Positions 8,448-17,356 of a DNA stretch of 64,000 nucleotides are shown here, in pieces (position 1 is the stretch's first letter; every line of letters starts with the position of its first letter). A model generated the notes under the pieces. It did not search any database. It was given only the letters and a program-made list of their open reading frames with translations, and was not told where the DNA came from. The DNA is taken from positions 13,927 to 77,926 of the forward strand of contig CAJJYZ010000004.1 in the NCBI GenBank assembly GCA_905197485.1, given 5' to 3'. The position numbers and the translations under genes are program-made. This DNA is from an uncultured Lachnospiraceae bacterium (GTDB taxonomy: Bacteria > Bacillota > Clostridia > Lachnospirales > Lachnospiraceae).

Positions 8448-10466
8448 TCAGATTTTTAAGATTTCCGGAATCTGTCCTTTTCGTATATAGTAATTGTACA
8501 CATGTCCCATCGTCGTCTCGATTGTGACATACATCCTATCTTCCGAAATATCTCCGATAAATCCGGTCTGCGTATAACACAGACTCTCAAGAATCTGCTG
8601 CATTTCTTCCGGTTTGATTGTCTTCTGAAGCGTTCTTGTATTCTCTCCCTCTCCTACCTCGTATTCCACCGTCATCGTGGAGATGTCCTCCGCCGTCAGA
8701 CGGCGAAATCCTTTCAACTCTCGATTCAGAAATTCTAATGTTTTCGTAAATTCCTCGTAGATTGGAAAATCGATAAAATTATCTTCATTTATAAAGTGAA
8801 ACTGGGCAACAAGGTTCGCATTTTCAAATACGGAAAATGGCTTTGTCTCCATCTCTTCCTTATATATCTTCAACAATTGTTCGGACTGTTCTTCCGAAAG
8901 GGATAATCTGTGATGCGTCCCAAAATACAGATTCACAGATTCAAATTCGTACTTTCCTTTCCCAAATAAACCGAGGTCAAAGTAATTGTCTCTATATTCC
9001 CTGTTTGCAAAAAGCGCATCCACGCATCGATAGATTTCTTCATAGTCTACCTGATATTCCCTGTATACTGCCTCCCCGTTCTTTAAATAATAAGCAATTT
9101 CCACAGGAACATATCCGGTTTCTTCCCAAGGAACAATGCCACTCCCCACATGGCTGATTCCGTTTTGCGCAACTTTATAGATTCTGGAAAAATCGGTCGT
9201 GCGCAGCCGCTTCAATCGCATCTTGGCATCTTCATTCTCATGGGCGAGCGAAGACTCGAATACCTCTGTATTGTTGTTTATCAAATCCACAGACATTGCA
9301 ACAAGCTCCTCCTGCTTCGGAAGATATGTATCGTATCCAAATATATCAAATTGTAATGCGATGCAGATTGCCAACGTTCCAAACGCCGCAATCCCCAAAG
9401 ATTGCTTCTTTTTCCACAACATTTTGAAATCTGTCGAATATAAAAACTCCACAGCGCAGCATGCAGCTATCGCAGCAACCACTCCTACGAAACATGCCAA
9501 AGCCGGACTCACGTTATTTGCCACATCGTATTGAGACAATATCGTCACAACAAAGAACAGCCCTGTAGAGATTGCAAAAATCACTTTTATGACCGGTTCT
9601 AATATCGGGAATGCTATCGCTCTTCCCGCCGCCTCTGTCGGTCGTCTCCTATACAATACAATTGCCACTGCCAAAAGAACGATTCCTATCAAAATCAGGA
9701 AAAACACCGCTTGATGAATGCTTTCTTTTTTCAAGTAGTTCTCTATCATGTTCAAATGCAAAAATGCGGGCGATTCCTCTATCATATGACGTCTCAGACA
9801 ATAATAGAACGAATCATAACCTCCGACACCATCTACTGGAAAATACGTCTCAAACACCGTCCCCATCAGCATGCTCTTCAGCGCAGAAATAAACGGATAA
9901 CATACTTGCAAGAATGCTATCATCAACACTCCCATCAGAAGTTTTCCCGTTATAAGCATTCCAATCACAGTGAGAACGTACACAATATGATACGAAAGCA
10001 GGGAAATCCCTATCACAACTCCCAGCATCTCGAAAGATTGCTCGCTCGTCACTCCCTTGACGCTTCCCAGCACATACCGAATCACATAACCCAAAATACA
10101 TGGCACCATAATCTGCAGAAAGCTGCTCACATAAGAAACAACAAACCATTGCTCCTTCTTCACCGGAAGACTGTGATAAAAATCCATCTGTCTTCTGGAA
10201 TGTAAGTATAACGAAGAGGTTATGCCTCCTAACGTTGCTCCAAGAACAATCAGGATTCCCGTCCAACGATTCCCGAGTTCCACCTCCATAAACCATCGTC
10301 TCATAAAATCATGGTCTGTCGCAGACCAGTAAAGAGCATTGTCAATACGCATTGCCGTAATGAGCGGAAGAACAATAAGGAAGATTCCCACACTGCCTCC
10401 CAGAAGCCAGATTCGCTTTTTGATATCCTCCCGCAATAATTTACGAAAAGAAATGCTTGACGTCAT
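8448..10466 (-). CDS. ABC-2 type transporter permease with C-terminal extension (Ytr-like operon)
   Basis: 672 residues. The first ~360 residues contain about ten hydrophobic segments. The rest (about 370-672) is soluble, acidic and ends with a block that reads like an extracellular sensor or lid. The start overlaps the ATPase gene (10441-10466), so the two are translationally coupled. With the GntR regulator upstream this matches the YtrA-YtrB-permease operons, which respond to wall stress or cationic antibiotics; substrate here is not known. Confidence 0.85.
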   Translation of the reverse strand: MTSSISFRKLLREDIKKRIWLLGGSVGIFLIVLPLITAMRIDNALYWSATDHDFMRRWFMEVELGNRWTGILIVLGATLGGITSSLYLHSRRQMDFYHSLPVKKEQWFVVSYVSSFLQIMVPCILGYVIRYVLGSVKGVTSEQSFEMLGVVIGISLLSYHIVYVLTVIGMLITGKLLMGVLMIAFLQVCYPFISALKSMLMGTVFETYFPVDGVGGYDSFYYCLRRHMIEESPAFLHLNMIENYLKKESIHQAVFFLILIGIVLLAVAIVLYRRRPTEAAGRAIAFPILEPVIKVIFAISTGLFFVVTILSQYDVANNVSPALACFVGVVAAIAACCAVEFLYSTDFKMLWKKKQSLGIAAFGTLAICIALQFDIFGYDTYLPKQEELVAMSVDLINNNTEVFESSLAHENEDAKMRLKRLRTTDFSRIYKVAQNGISHVGSGIVPWEETGYVPVEIAYYLKNGEAVYREYQVDYEEIYRCVDALFANREYRDNYFDLGLFGKGKYEFESVNLYFGTHHRLSLSEEQSEQLLKIYKEEMETKPFSVFENANLVAQFHFINEDNFIDFPIYEEFTKTLEFLNRELKGFRRLTAEDISTMTVEYEVGEGENTRTLQKTIKPEEMQQILESLCYTQTGFIGDISEDRMYVTIETTMGHVYNYYIRKGQIPEILKI

Positions 10467-11343
10467 ATCCCTTCACCTCCATTTCACTAATAAAAATCTC
10501 TTCCAGAGAAAGTGGAAGCGCTTCTACAAATACTGGGTCTCTTTCCCTCACCCTGTCCAATATTTCTTCTCGTGTTCCGCGCGCCGTAAAGCTTAGAAGC
10601 GAACCTCTCTTTTCGTGATGAATGATAGAAAGTTCGGCAAGCAGGCGTTCCTCATCCACCGGATTCGCAATAACGCATTGCACTTTATGCATATGAAACT
10701 TCATATCCTCCATATCTTTCGTAAACAGAATGCCCCCTTTATGAAGCAGCCCTACCGTATCGCAGATATCTTCAATCTCCCGCAGATTGTGAGATGCGAT
10801 AATCGGCGTAAATTCCCGATTCGTCACTTCCAGGGCAAACAGGCTCTTCACCGCCTGACGCATCACCGAATCCAGCCCGTCAAACGTCTCGTCACAGAAC
10901 AGATACTTCGTCTTCGTACAAATTCCGAGTAACATGGACACCTGCTTCTTCATCCCCTTGGAAAAGGTCTGAATCTTCCTCTCCTGCTCGATATGGAATC
11001 GGTCGGCAAGCTCATCGAACTTTTTCTCATCGAATTTGTGATACATCATCTGATAATACTTCTTCATGACTTTTACCGTTGCATTCGGAAGAAAATATGC
11101 GGTATCCGAAAGAAAACAGATGTCGCTTTTCACCTTCAGATTCTCATACACCGGTTCCCCGTCGATGAGAATGCTCCCGCAGTCTGCCTTCATCACTCCG
11201 CTTAGCATACGCAAAAACGTGCTCTTTCCAGCGCCGTTGCTGCCAATTAATCCAAAAATCTGACCTTCCTGTATCGTCGTTGTAATATTATCCACCGCTC
11301 TTATCCCCTCAAAGACCTTCGTAAGTTCCCTGACCTCTATCAT
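10441..11343 (-). CDS. ABC transporter ATP-binding protein (YtrB-like)
   Basis: 300 residues. Walker A GSNGAGKST (about 37-45), an unusual signature FSKGMKKQ, and Walker B LFCDETFDGLD in place of the standard LLLDEP. The same divergence is seen in YtrB-type ATPases. The ATG at 11343 overlaps the GntR stop in ATGA form, so I chose it over an upstream codon at 11367. It powers the adjacent permease. Confidence 0.92.
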   Translation of the reverse strand: MIEVRELTKVFEGIRAVDNITTTIQEGQIFGLIGSNGAGKSTFLRMLSGVMKADCGSILIDGEPVYENLKVKSDICFLSDTAYFLPNATVKVMKKYYQMMYHKFDEKKFDELADRFHIEQERKIQTFSKGMKKQVSMLLGICTKTKYLFCDETFDGLDSVMRQAVKSLFALEVTNREFTPIIASHNLREIEDICDTVGLLHKGGILFTKDMEDMKFHMHKVQCVIANPVDEERLLAELSIIHHEKRGSLLSFTARGTREEILDRVRERDPVFVEALPLSLEEIFISEMEVKGYDVKHFFS

Positions 11344-11714
11344 ACAAACTCTTCCCCCTTCCAACACATATCCAGAACTCTCTCACATTCCTTTTTCGTA
11401 ATCCCCAGTTCCATTCCTTCTTCTAAAATTTCTCGCAATTTATCCAGAAAGTTCTCCTTCTTCTGTTCTAACAGCTCATCATTCTCCGTCACGAAATTTC
11501 CTCTTCCCTTGACCGGATAGATGTATCCTTGCTGTTCCAATGCTGTATATGCTTTCTGAATCGTATTCGGATTAATGGAGAGTTCCATGGCCAATGAACG
11601 AACAGACGGCATCTGACTTCCAGGCGGTAAAATGCCTTTCAGAATCAATGTCTGAAAGCGTTCTACAATCTGCTCATAGATTGGAGCCCGATTCTGATAA
11701 TCAATTGTAATCAT
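11340..11714 (-). CDS. GntR-family repressor (YtrA-like)
   Basis: 124 residues from the ATG at 11714, which has GGGAG 6 nt upstream; longer readings would run through the promoter. Winged-helix domain about 1-75 with PSVRSLAMELSINPNTIQKAY and GRGNFV, then a short acidic C-terminal helix region rather than a large effector domain, as in the YtrA subfamily. It probably represses its own operon by binding the palindrome at 11735-11765. Confidence 0.92.
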   Translation of the reverse strand: MITIDYQNRAPIYEQIVERFQTLILKGILPPGSQMPSVRSLAMELSINPNTIQKAYTALEQQGYIYPVKGRGNFVTENDELLEQKKENFLDKLREILEEGMELGITKKECERVLDMCWKGEEFV

Positions 11715-11734
11715 AATATCTCCCTTCCACCGTT

Positions 11735-11765
11735 TCAAGTGTACTACGATTATTAGTACACTTGA
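11735..11765. promoter_or_regulatory. Palindromic operator for the GntR/YtrA-like repressor
   Basis: Perfect 12-bp arms, TCAAGTGTACTA and TAGTACACTTGA, around a 7-bp centre. It sits immediately after the -10 box of the GntR promoter, so a bound repressor would cover the transcription start. Confidence 0.8.
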
Positions 11766-11766
11766 C

Positions 11767-11795
11767 ATTATATGACAGCCGACTCGACATTGCAA
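11767..11795 (-). promoter_or_regulatory. Promoter of the GntR-ABC operon
   Basis: Minus-strand TTGCAA (11790-11795), 17-bp spacer, TATAAT (11767-11772), directly followed by the operator palindrome. Confidence 0.75.
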
Positions 11796-12272
11796 CATTA
11801 TTTTCCCATTTTTCCTGATTTTTCATGTGTCAAAGATTCTATTGTACACACCTATTCCGAAGAAGACTACGATTCGTTTTCCAAAAGGAAAAAAACTCGA
11901 ATCTATGATAAAGTTGGCGGAAAGATGGAAGGTGACATCCCACCCCTTTTCGTCAATCAAGGCGAAACGATTGCACACTTCTCATTCCAGGATGGAACAA
12001 GCCATGACATCACTCCAACAGAACCTCCTACTATCCGTATCCGCGAACATGTAGTGGTACTTCCGGACGGTTCTCAACGGGTTCTTGTTCTTGAAGATAC
12101 TCTTTCTTATGATGACGATGGCTATTATTTTGATTTCTACGGTTTGCATCCCGTAGAATCCTCCGAGTATCCTTCTGTTACTTTAGAAATCACATACTCC
12201 TATGGGGAAGACGAAACCAATCACGTCGTATCGGTTACCGCGCTCAACTCAATCCATGATTCTCTCGAGTAA
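11772..12272 (+). CDS. Uncharacterised ORF, possibly the 3' remnant of a longer gene
   Basis: A plus-strand frame of 166 codons with a coding-like composition from about codon 30 on: acidic, rich in beta-type residues, with VVLPDGSQRVLVLEDTLSYDDDGYYFDF in two halves. I do not recognise it. The first ~15 codons overlap the divergent GntR promoter, there is no ribosome site, and an in-frame stop lies just upstream at 11763. An ATG at 11925 is a possible internal start with a weak GGCGG. A terminator follows at 12305. A truncated gene whose 5' part was lost, or a short gene starting internally, are both possible. Confidence 0.35.
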   Translation: MTADSTLQHYFPIFPDFSCVKDSIVHTYSEEDYDSFSKRKKTRIYDKVGGKMEGDIPPLFVNQGETIAHFSFQDGTSHDITPTEPPTIRIREHVVVLPDGSQRVLVLEDTLSYDDDGYYFDFYGLHPVESSEYPSVTLEITYSYGEDETNHVVSVTALNSIHDSLE

Positions 12273-12304
12273 AATGGGGATATCGGAAAACAGATAACTT
12301 CAAA

Positions 12305-12344
12305 CAGGGGAGGATTTGACTCATACAAGTGAAATCCTCCCCTG
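12305..12344. terminator. Bidirectional terminator between convergent genes
   Basis: 13-bp perfect stem CAGGGGAGGATTT / AAATCCTCCCCTG with a 14-nt loop. On the plus strand it is followed by AAATTTTTA; on the minus strand it is preceded by A-rich and followed by T-poor sequence, so the plus direction is the stronger. Confidence 0.8.
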
Positions 12345-12371
12345 AAATTTTTATGAAAAAGAGAAAAAAGA

Positions 12372-13340
12372 TTAGTTTTTCATCACATCTCGAATCACCC
12401 TCATCGCATTTTTATACCAGATTTTCTCAAGCTGTCCTTCCGTAAATCCGGACTTTCTCAGTTCTTGATAGAGAAGAGGCATTTTTTCCACCTTATCAAT
12501 CTCAAGTTCTCCTCCCTCGAATCCATCAAAGTCGGTTCCAATCGCAACGGATTCGATTCCAGCCATATTAACCATATGTCGAATATGCGCCGCCAGCGCT
12601 TCCTTCCCTGCTTTTTTCTCTCCACTCACAAATGCCGGATAGAAATTCAGGCCAACGACTCCGCCTTTTTCTCCCAGCGCTTTTAACATCTCATCGGATA
12701 GATTCCGCGGATGGTTGCAGAGACTTCTAGCACTGGAATGGGATGCGACAAACGGCGCGTTACAATGACGAACCACATCCCAGAATCCACCGTCCGACAT
12801 ATGAGACACATCCACAAGTATCCCCAGCTCATTCATGCGCTCAATGGTTTCCAGCCCGAATGGCTTCAAGCCTTTTCCCATCACCTCGGAATCTGTGCTG
12901 TTCGGAAATCCCATGCAGTTTTCAAAGTTCCACATCAGTGTGATTAAGCGGATGCCTTCTCTATACAGCTCATCCAGTTTCTCCAGACTTCCGTTTAGAA
13001 TCCCGCCTTCCTCTACAGTCAGAATTGCGGAGATTCTCTGATTCTCCCAATTGCGGAGTATCTCATCCGCATTCGTCGCGATTGCGATTTCTCCGGAATT
13101 CTTTGCAGCCTCTTCTTTCATCTTATCTGCCATCCGTTTGGCATAGGCAAAGGCTTGTTCTAAACGGTCTTCTCCATGAAACATCTCCATATAGACGAAA
13201 CACGCAAAAAATTGCGCCATCGTTCCCGCTTTTTTCATCCTCCGAATGTCGATGTCGAAAGAATTTTCAAGTAAGCCTTCCCCGCTCTTACTCTCCAAAA
13301 TTTTGCCTGCTGTATCGCAATGCATATCAATCAAACACAT
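12372..13340 (-). CDS. Membrane dipeptidase (peptidase family M19)
   Basis: 322 residues, cytoplasmic by lack of a signal. Zinc-site motif H7-x-D9 in IDMHCDT, the bridging Glu in LTVEEGG, histidine motifs DVSHMSD and ASHSSAR, and IGTDFDG near the C-terminus. The family hydrolyses dipeptides with broad specificity, including D-amino-acid forms. It diverges from the amidotransferase gene across about 70 bp. Confidence 0.93.
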   Translation of the reverse strand: MCLIDMHCDTAGKILESKSGEGLLENSFDIDIRRMKKAGTMAQFFACFVYMEMFHGEDRLEQAFAYAKRMADKMKEEAAKNSGEIAIATNADEILRNWENQRISAILTVEEGGILNGSLEKLDELYREGIRLITLMWNFENCMGFPNSTDSEVMGKGLKPFGLETIERMNELGILVDVSHMSDGGFWDVVRHCNAPFVASHSSARSLCNHPRNLSDEMLKALGEKGGVVGLNFYPAFVSGEKKAGKEALAAHIRHMVNMAGIESVAIGTDFDGFEGGELEIDKVEKMPLLYQELRKSGFTEGQLEKIWYKNAMRVIRDVMKN

Positions 13341-13409
13341 ATTTTCACCTTCCTTGAATATTTTCTCTCATTATAGACTATGCTAGTTAAAAAAGGAAGA
13401 ATGCCATCT

Positions 13410-14117
13410 ATGAAACCTAGAATCGGAATTATCGTCTGCGGACTCTATGACAACAGACAATTTGTAACAAACGCTTATATCCAATCTGTCCGGTATGCCG
13501 GAGGACTCCCATTTCTGCTTCCGCTTATCAAATCTTCCTCCGTCATCGAGGAATACGTCGCATTGTGCGACGGTTTTCTCTTCTGCGGAGGCGCGGACAT
13601 CACTCCGCTTCTCTTCGGTCAGGAACCGGTAAACGGAATTGGCGAGACAAACATCCGCCTGGATATTTTCCAGATTCGCTTCATGAAAAAAGCGCTGGAA
13701 TCCGGAAAACCGATTCTTGCCATCTGTCGTGGTATGCAGATTCTAAATGTAGCGTGCGGAGGAACTATCTATCAGGACATTTCCTTGAAATCACACGATA
13801 CCCTCAACCATATGCAATATTCCACTTCCCGAACGGATATCAGCCATAAGGTAACTGTGAAAAGCGGAACCGCCCTTCATCAGATTACCGGAAAAGTGTT
13901 GTACACCAATAGCTTCCACCACCAGGCAATTGAAAAATTAGGGCTTGGGCTGATTGCCTCTGCTCAGACTTCCGACCATATTATCGAAGCAGTCGAAATG
14001 CCTTCCCGTTCTTTCGTCATGGGAATCCAATGGCATCCGGAAGCCATGTTCCAGACTTCCGAAAAAATGCGTCAGCTATTCCGTCAGTTTATCAAGCATT
14101 CTTACTCAAACGGATAG
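13410..14117 (+). CDS. Class I glutamine amidotransferase-like hydrolase (PuuD/peptidase C26 type)
   Basis: 235 residues from the ATG at 13410; ATGs at 13380 and 13401 are also possible, as AGGAAG sits between them. The nucleophile is C106 in LAICRGMQIL, and the His/Glu of the triad lie in QWHPE near the C-terminus. GGADITP is the oxyanion-region motif. The family removes gamma-glutamyl groups from amines or amino acids, for example gamma-glutamyl-GABA in polyamine breakdown. Divergent from the dipeptidase, so a shared role in peptide or gamma-glutamyl turnover is plausible. Confidence 0.88.
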   Translation: MKPRIGIIVCGLYDNRQFVTNAYIQSVRYAGGLPFLLPLIKSSSVIEEYVALCDGFLFCGGADITPLLFGQEPVNGIGETNIRLDIFQIRFMKKALESGKPILAICRGMQILNVACGGTIYQDISLKSHDTLNHMQYSTSRTDISHKVTVKSGTALHQITGKVLYTNSFHHQAIEKLGLGLIASAQTSDHIIEAVEMPSRSFVMGIQWHPEAMFQTSEKMRQLFRQFIKHSYSNG

Positions 14118-15070
14118 CGGATTCCCCAGTCCGCTCTCAGCTTATCCATAAGCTCCATCATAAAAATACTTTCTGCGTGCGGGATTTCTTCACATTCAAT
14201 CTTTCCTTCCCTGATGGCTTTCATGGATGCGCGCACCTGATATTCAAAGCCTGTAATCTGTTCCGGAACTTTATATTCCTTCACGAATTTCCGGTCTTTT
14301 GTATAGACTTTAATCCCTGTCACATTGTTGATGTTTTCCGCCATCAGGTATCCTTCCGTACCATAGACGAATCCGGCCTGCTCCGTCCCGCATAAGATAC
14401 TACAGTGGGCGACTGCCATCACACCATTCTCATATTTTAAGATAATCGCACATTGTTCATCTACTCCAGTCTCGGTTTTCGTACAGGTGGACACGATTTC
14501 TTTGATATCATTTCCCAAAACCATGCTGATAAATGTCAGAGGATAAATTCCTATATCCAGAAGTCCTCCACCGGCTAACGCAGGATTCCAGATTCTCTCC
14601 ACATCCTTGATATCGTATCCGAGATTCGCCGTCACGAACGTCACTTCCCCAATCTCTCCTCTTTGAATCACTTCGTCAATCATCTTTCTGGACGGAAGGT
14701 AACGCGTCCAAATCGCTTCTGTCAGAAATACGTTCCGTTCTTCCGCCAACTTGCAGATTTCCCTTGCCTGCTCTGCGTTTGCCATAAACGCTTTCTCACA
14801 AAGCACCGGTTTTCCATGTTCGATGCAGAGCTTTGCATGTTCGAAATGATGAGAGTGGGGCGTGGCAACATAGATAAGCTCCACTTCCGGGTCATTCACC
14901 AGCTCTTCATACGAGCCGTATGCTTTTTTCGCGCCATATTTTTTCGCAAATGCTTCCGCACGTTCCTTGTCTCTTGCCCCGACCGCATAAAATGTGGCGT
15001 CTTCCATCTCATGTAATGTTCTCGCCATATTACCGGCAATATTGCCGGCGCCTAGAATTCCTATGTTCAT
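14102..15070 (-). CDS. Gfo/Idh/MocA-family NAD(P)-dependent oxidoreductase
   Basis: 322 residues. Rossmann motif GILGAGNIAGNMA at the N-terminus, then VATPHSHH (about 70-77) and CEKAFMANAEQA (about 91-102) in place of the common CEKP; the C-terminal alpha/beta substrate domain follows. These enzymes oxidise sugars, inositols or diols; substrate unknown. Its 3' end overlaps the convergent amidotransferase gene by 16 nt. Confidence 0.9.
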   Translation of the reverse strand: MNIGILGAGNIAGNMARTLHEMEDATFYAVGARDKERAEAFAKKYGAKKAYGSYEELVNDPEVELIYVATPHSHHFEHAKLCIEHGKPVLCEKAFMANAEQAREICKLAEERNVFLTEAIWTRYLPSRKMIDEVIQRGEIGEVTFVTANLGYDIKDVERIWNPALAGGGLLDIGIYPLTFISMVLGNDIKEIVSTCTKTETGVDEQCAIILKYENGVMAVAHCSILCGTEQAGFVYGTEGYLMAENINNVTGIKVYTKDRKFVKEYKVPEQITGFEYQVRASMKAIREGKIECEEIPHAESIFMMELMDKLRADWGIRYPFE

Positions 15071-15181
15071 ATCTGTCCTCCTTCAATTTTTCATCGTATT
15101 TTCTAATAGTATAACATAATTTCCTATTTTTTGCTCATACTAACCGGGTAACCATTCATTTCATTTGAAGGAGGAAGTATC

Positions 15182-15364
15182 ATGGAAGAAATCTCAATCT
15201 TAGATTTGCAGAATCTCCGTCATCTTATCGGCGGCTATTCCACAACACATTGCAAAATGACAGACTATGCTTCGCAGGCTCAGGACCCGGAAGTCAAACA
15301 GTTGTTTCAGGACGCGGCACAGAGCGCCATGAAAAATAAGCAGGAACTGATGAAATTTTTATAG
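15182..15364 (+). CDS. Small CotF-like spore coat protein, N-terminal half type
   Basis: 60 residues, helical, with AAGGAGG upstream. The helix LRHLIGGYSTTHCKM plus an acidic second helix resembles the first half of the CotF four-helix domain. It is followed after 10 nt by a second gene matching the other helices, so the two products may pair. Location in the spore coat is inferred from the family. Confidence 0.6.
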   Translation: MEEISILDLQNLRHLIGGYSTTHCKMTDYASQAQDPEVKQLFQDAAQSAMKNKQELMKFL

Positions 15365-15374
15365 GAGGAAAGAC

Positions 15375-15632
15375 ATGGACGAGAAAACAATGGTATCCGA
15401 CGCGCTTGTCGGAGTAAACGGCGAATTAAAAATGTTCGGAGATATGATTCCGCAGACAGAGAACAAAGAATTGAAACAATGTCTAAAACAGATTCGAAAC
15501 GAATGCGAGATGTCACAGGAAAAACTTTATCACATCGCACGTGAGAAAAGTTACTATGTACCTGCTGCCAAGGCAACCGAAGAGGAGAAGCAGCATGTGA
15601 AATCCATTCTCACGCAGGGAACAATGAAATAA
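15375..15632 (+). CDS. CotF-family spore coat protein
   Basis: 85 residues. Pattern MDEKTMVSDAL, then a helix with NECEMSQEKLYHIA and the terminal YYVPAAKA, all typical of the Coat F family (PF07875-like). Co-transcribed with the 60-residue gene just before it, and preceded by AGGAGG. Its presence indicates a spore former. Confidence 0.75.
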   Translation: MDEKTMVSDALVGVNGELKMFGDMIPQTENKELKQCLKQIRNECEMSQEKLYHIAREKSYYVPAAKATEEEKQHVKSILTQGTMK

Positions 15633-15645
15633 GGGAACGATTCAG

Positions 15646-15675
15646 TTGATTTTCCCTCTCTCCTTATGCTATAGT
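15646..15675 (+). promoter_or_regulatory. Promoter of the ABC-F gene
   Basis: TTGATT (15646-15651), 18-bp spacer, TATAGT (15670-15675), 61 nt before the start. Confidence 0.5.
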
Positions 15676-15735
15676 AGTGAAGAAACGCCGAAATTACGGC
15701 ATAACTCACAACGATGCATAAGGAGATTTACATAT

Positions 15736-17292
15736 ATGAGTATTTTAAATGTTGAACACTTATCCCATGGATTTGGTGACCGCGCCATCTTTGGCGACGT
15801 GTCGTTCCGCCTACTGAAAGGAGAGCACATCGGCCTTGTGGGAGCAAACGGAGAAGGAAAATCCACCTTCCTGAATATCGTAACAGGAAAGCTGCAGCCG
15901 GATGAAGGGAAAATCGAATGGGCGAAAAACGTCCGCGTCGGTTATCTGGACCAACACACCGTTCTGGAAAAAGGAATGACAATCCGCGAAGTCCTGAAAT
16001 CCGCTTTCGCATATTTATTCGACATGGAAGCGAAAATGAACGAAATCTGCGACGCCCTCGGAACCGCAGATGAAGAGGAAATGAATACGCTGATGGACGA
16101 ACTCGCCGTCATCCAGGACACCCTCACCTTGCATGATTTTTATATCATCGACGCCAAAATCGAGGAAGTTGCCCGCGCTCTCGGCCTCTTAGATATCGGT
16201 TTGGAGCGTGATGTGACCGATTTAAGCGGCGGACAGAGAACGAAAGTCCTGCTTGCCAAGCTTCTTCTTGAGAAACCGGATATCCTTCTTCTTGACGAGC
16301 CGACAAACTATCTGGATGAGGAGCATATCGTCTGGCTCAAGCGTTACCTGTTAGATTATGAGAATGCCTTCATTCTCATTTCCCACGACATTCCATTCCT
16401 GAATGAAGTCGTGAATATCATTTATCATATGGAAAATCAGGAGTTAAATCGGTATGTAGGCGATTACGACCATTTCCTGGAAGTTTACGAAGTAAAGAAA
16501 GCGCAGCTTGAAGCGGCGTACAAACGCCAACAGCAGGAAATCAGCGAACTGAAAGACTTTGTAGCCCGCAATAAGGCCAGAGTCTCCACAAGAAATATGG
16601 CCATGTCCCGTCAGAAAAAGCTGGACAAAATGGATGTCATCGAGCTTGCCGCCGAAAAGCCAAAGCCGGAATTCAACTTCAAGACAGGACGCACACCGGG
16701 ACGCTATATTTTCGAGACGAAAGACCTTGTCATCGGCTATAACGAACCGCTTTCCAAACCACTCACGCTTACAATGGAACGCGGACACAAAATCGCGCTT
16801 GTCGGAGCCAACGGAATCGGAAAGACCACACTGCTCAAGAGCATCCTCGGTCTTATCCCATCACTCAGCGGTTCCGTAGAACTTGGCGAGAACTTGCTCA
16901 TCGGATATTTCGAACAGGAATCGGCGCCGGATAACCGCACGACATGTATCGATGAAATCTGGAAAGAATTTCCTTCCTTCACACAGTACGAAGTCCGCTC
17001 CGCACTCGCAAAATGCGGGCTTACCACGAAGCATATCGAAAGCCAGGTGCGTGTGTTAAGCGGTGGAGAGCAGGCGAAAGTCCGCCTCTGCAAGCTGATT
17101 AACCGGGAGACGAACATTCTCCTTCTCGACGAGCCGACAAACCATCTGGATGTGGACGCCAAAGAAGAATTAAAACGCGCGTTACGCGAATATCGCGGCA
17201 GCGTTCTTCTCATCTGCCACGAACCGGAATTTTATCAGGACGTCGTAAACGAAGTCTGGGACTGCACGAAGTGGACGACGAAAATTTTATAA
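15736..17292 (+). CDS. ABC-F family ATPase (ribosome-associated)
   Basis: 518 residues from the ATG at 15736 (AGGAG 10 nt upstream). Two ABC domains without membrane segments: Walker A GANGEGKST (near 35) and GANGIGKTT (near 355), signatures LSGGQRTK and LSGGEQAK, and Walker B LLLDEPTNYLD and LLLDEPTNHLD. Between them lies a helical P-site-tRNA-interaction linker rich in K/R/E (about 245-310). ABC-F proteins act on the ribosome to resolve stalls or to remove antibiotics. The subfamily, and hence whether it gives resistance, cannot be settled by eye. Confidence 0.9.
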   Translation: MSILNVEHLSHGFGDRAIFGDVSFRLLKGEHIGLVGANGEGKSTFLNIVTGKLQPDEGKIEWAKNVRVGYLDQHTVLEKGMTIREVLKSAFAYLFDMEAKMNEICDALGTADEEEMNTLMDELAVIQDTLTLHDFYIIDAKIEEVARALGLLDIGLERDVTDLSGGQRTKVLLAKLLLEKPDILLLDEPTNYLDEEHIVWLKRYLLDYENAFILISHDIPFLNEVVNIIYHMENQELNRYVGDYDHFLEVYEVKKAQLEAAYKRQQQEISELKDFVARNKARVSTRNMAMSRQKKLDKMDVIELAAEKPKPEFNFKTGRTPGRYIFETKDLVIGYNEPLSKPLTLTMERGHKIALVGANGIGKTTLLKSILGLIPSLSGSVELGENLLIGYFEQESAPDNRTTCIDEIWKEFPSFTQYEVRSALAKCGLTTKHIESQVRVLSGGEQAKVRLCKLINRETNILLLDEPTNHLDVDAKEELKRALREYRGSVLLICHEPEFYQDVVNEVWDCTKWTTKIL

Positions 17293-17304
17293 ACTGACAA
17301 AAAC

Positions 17305-17352
17305 GAGGACACGAAACCATGAATTTATAATTCTTCATGATTTCGTGTCCTC
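17305..17352. terminator. Terminator between the ABC-F and NUDIX genes
   Basis: Long stem: GAGGACACGAAA pairs with TTTCGTGTCCTC and an inner CATGAA with TTCATG. The T run (CGTTTTTG) is on the minus strand, so it mainly ends the NUDIX transcript. Confidence 0.7.
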
Positions 17353-17356
17353 TCTT

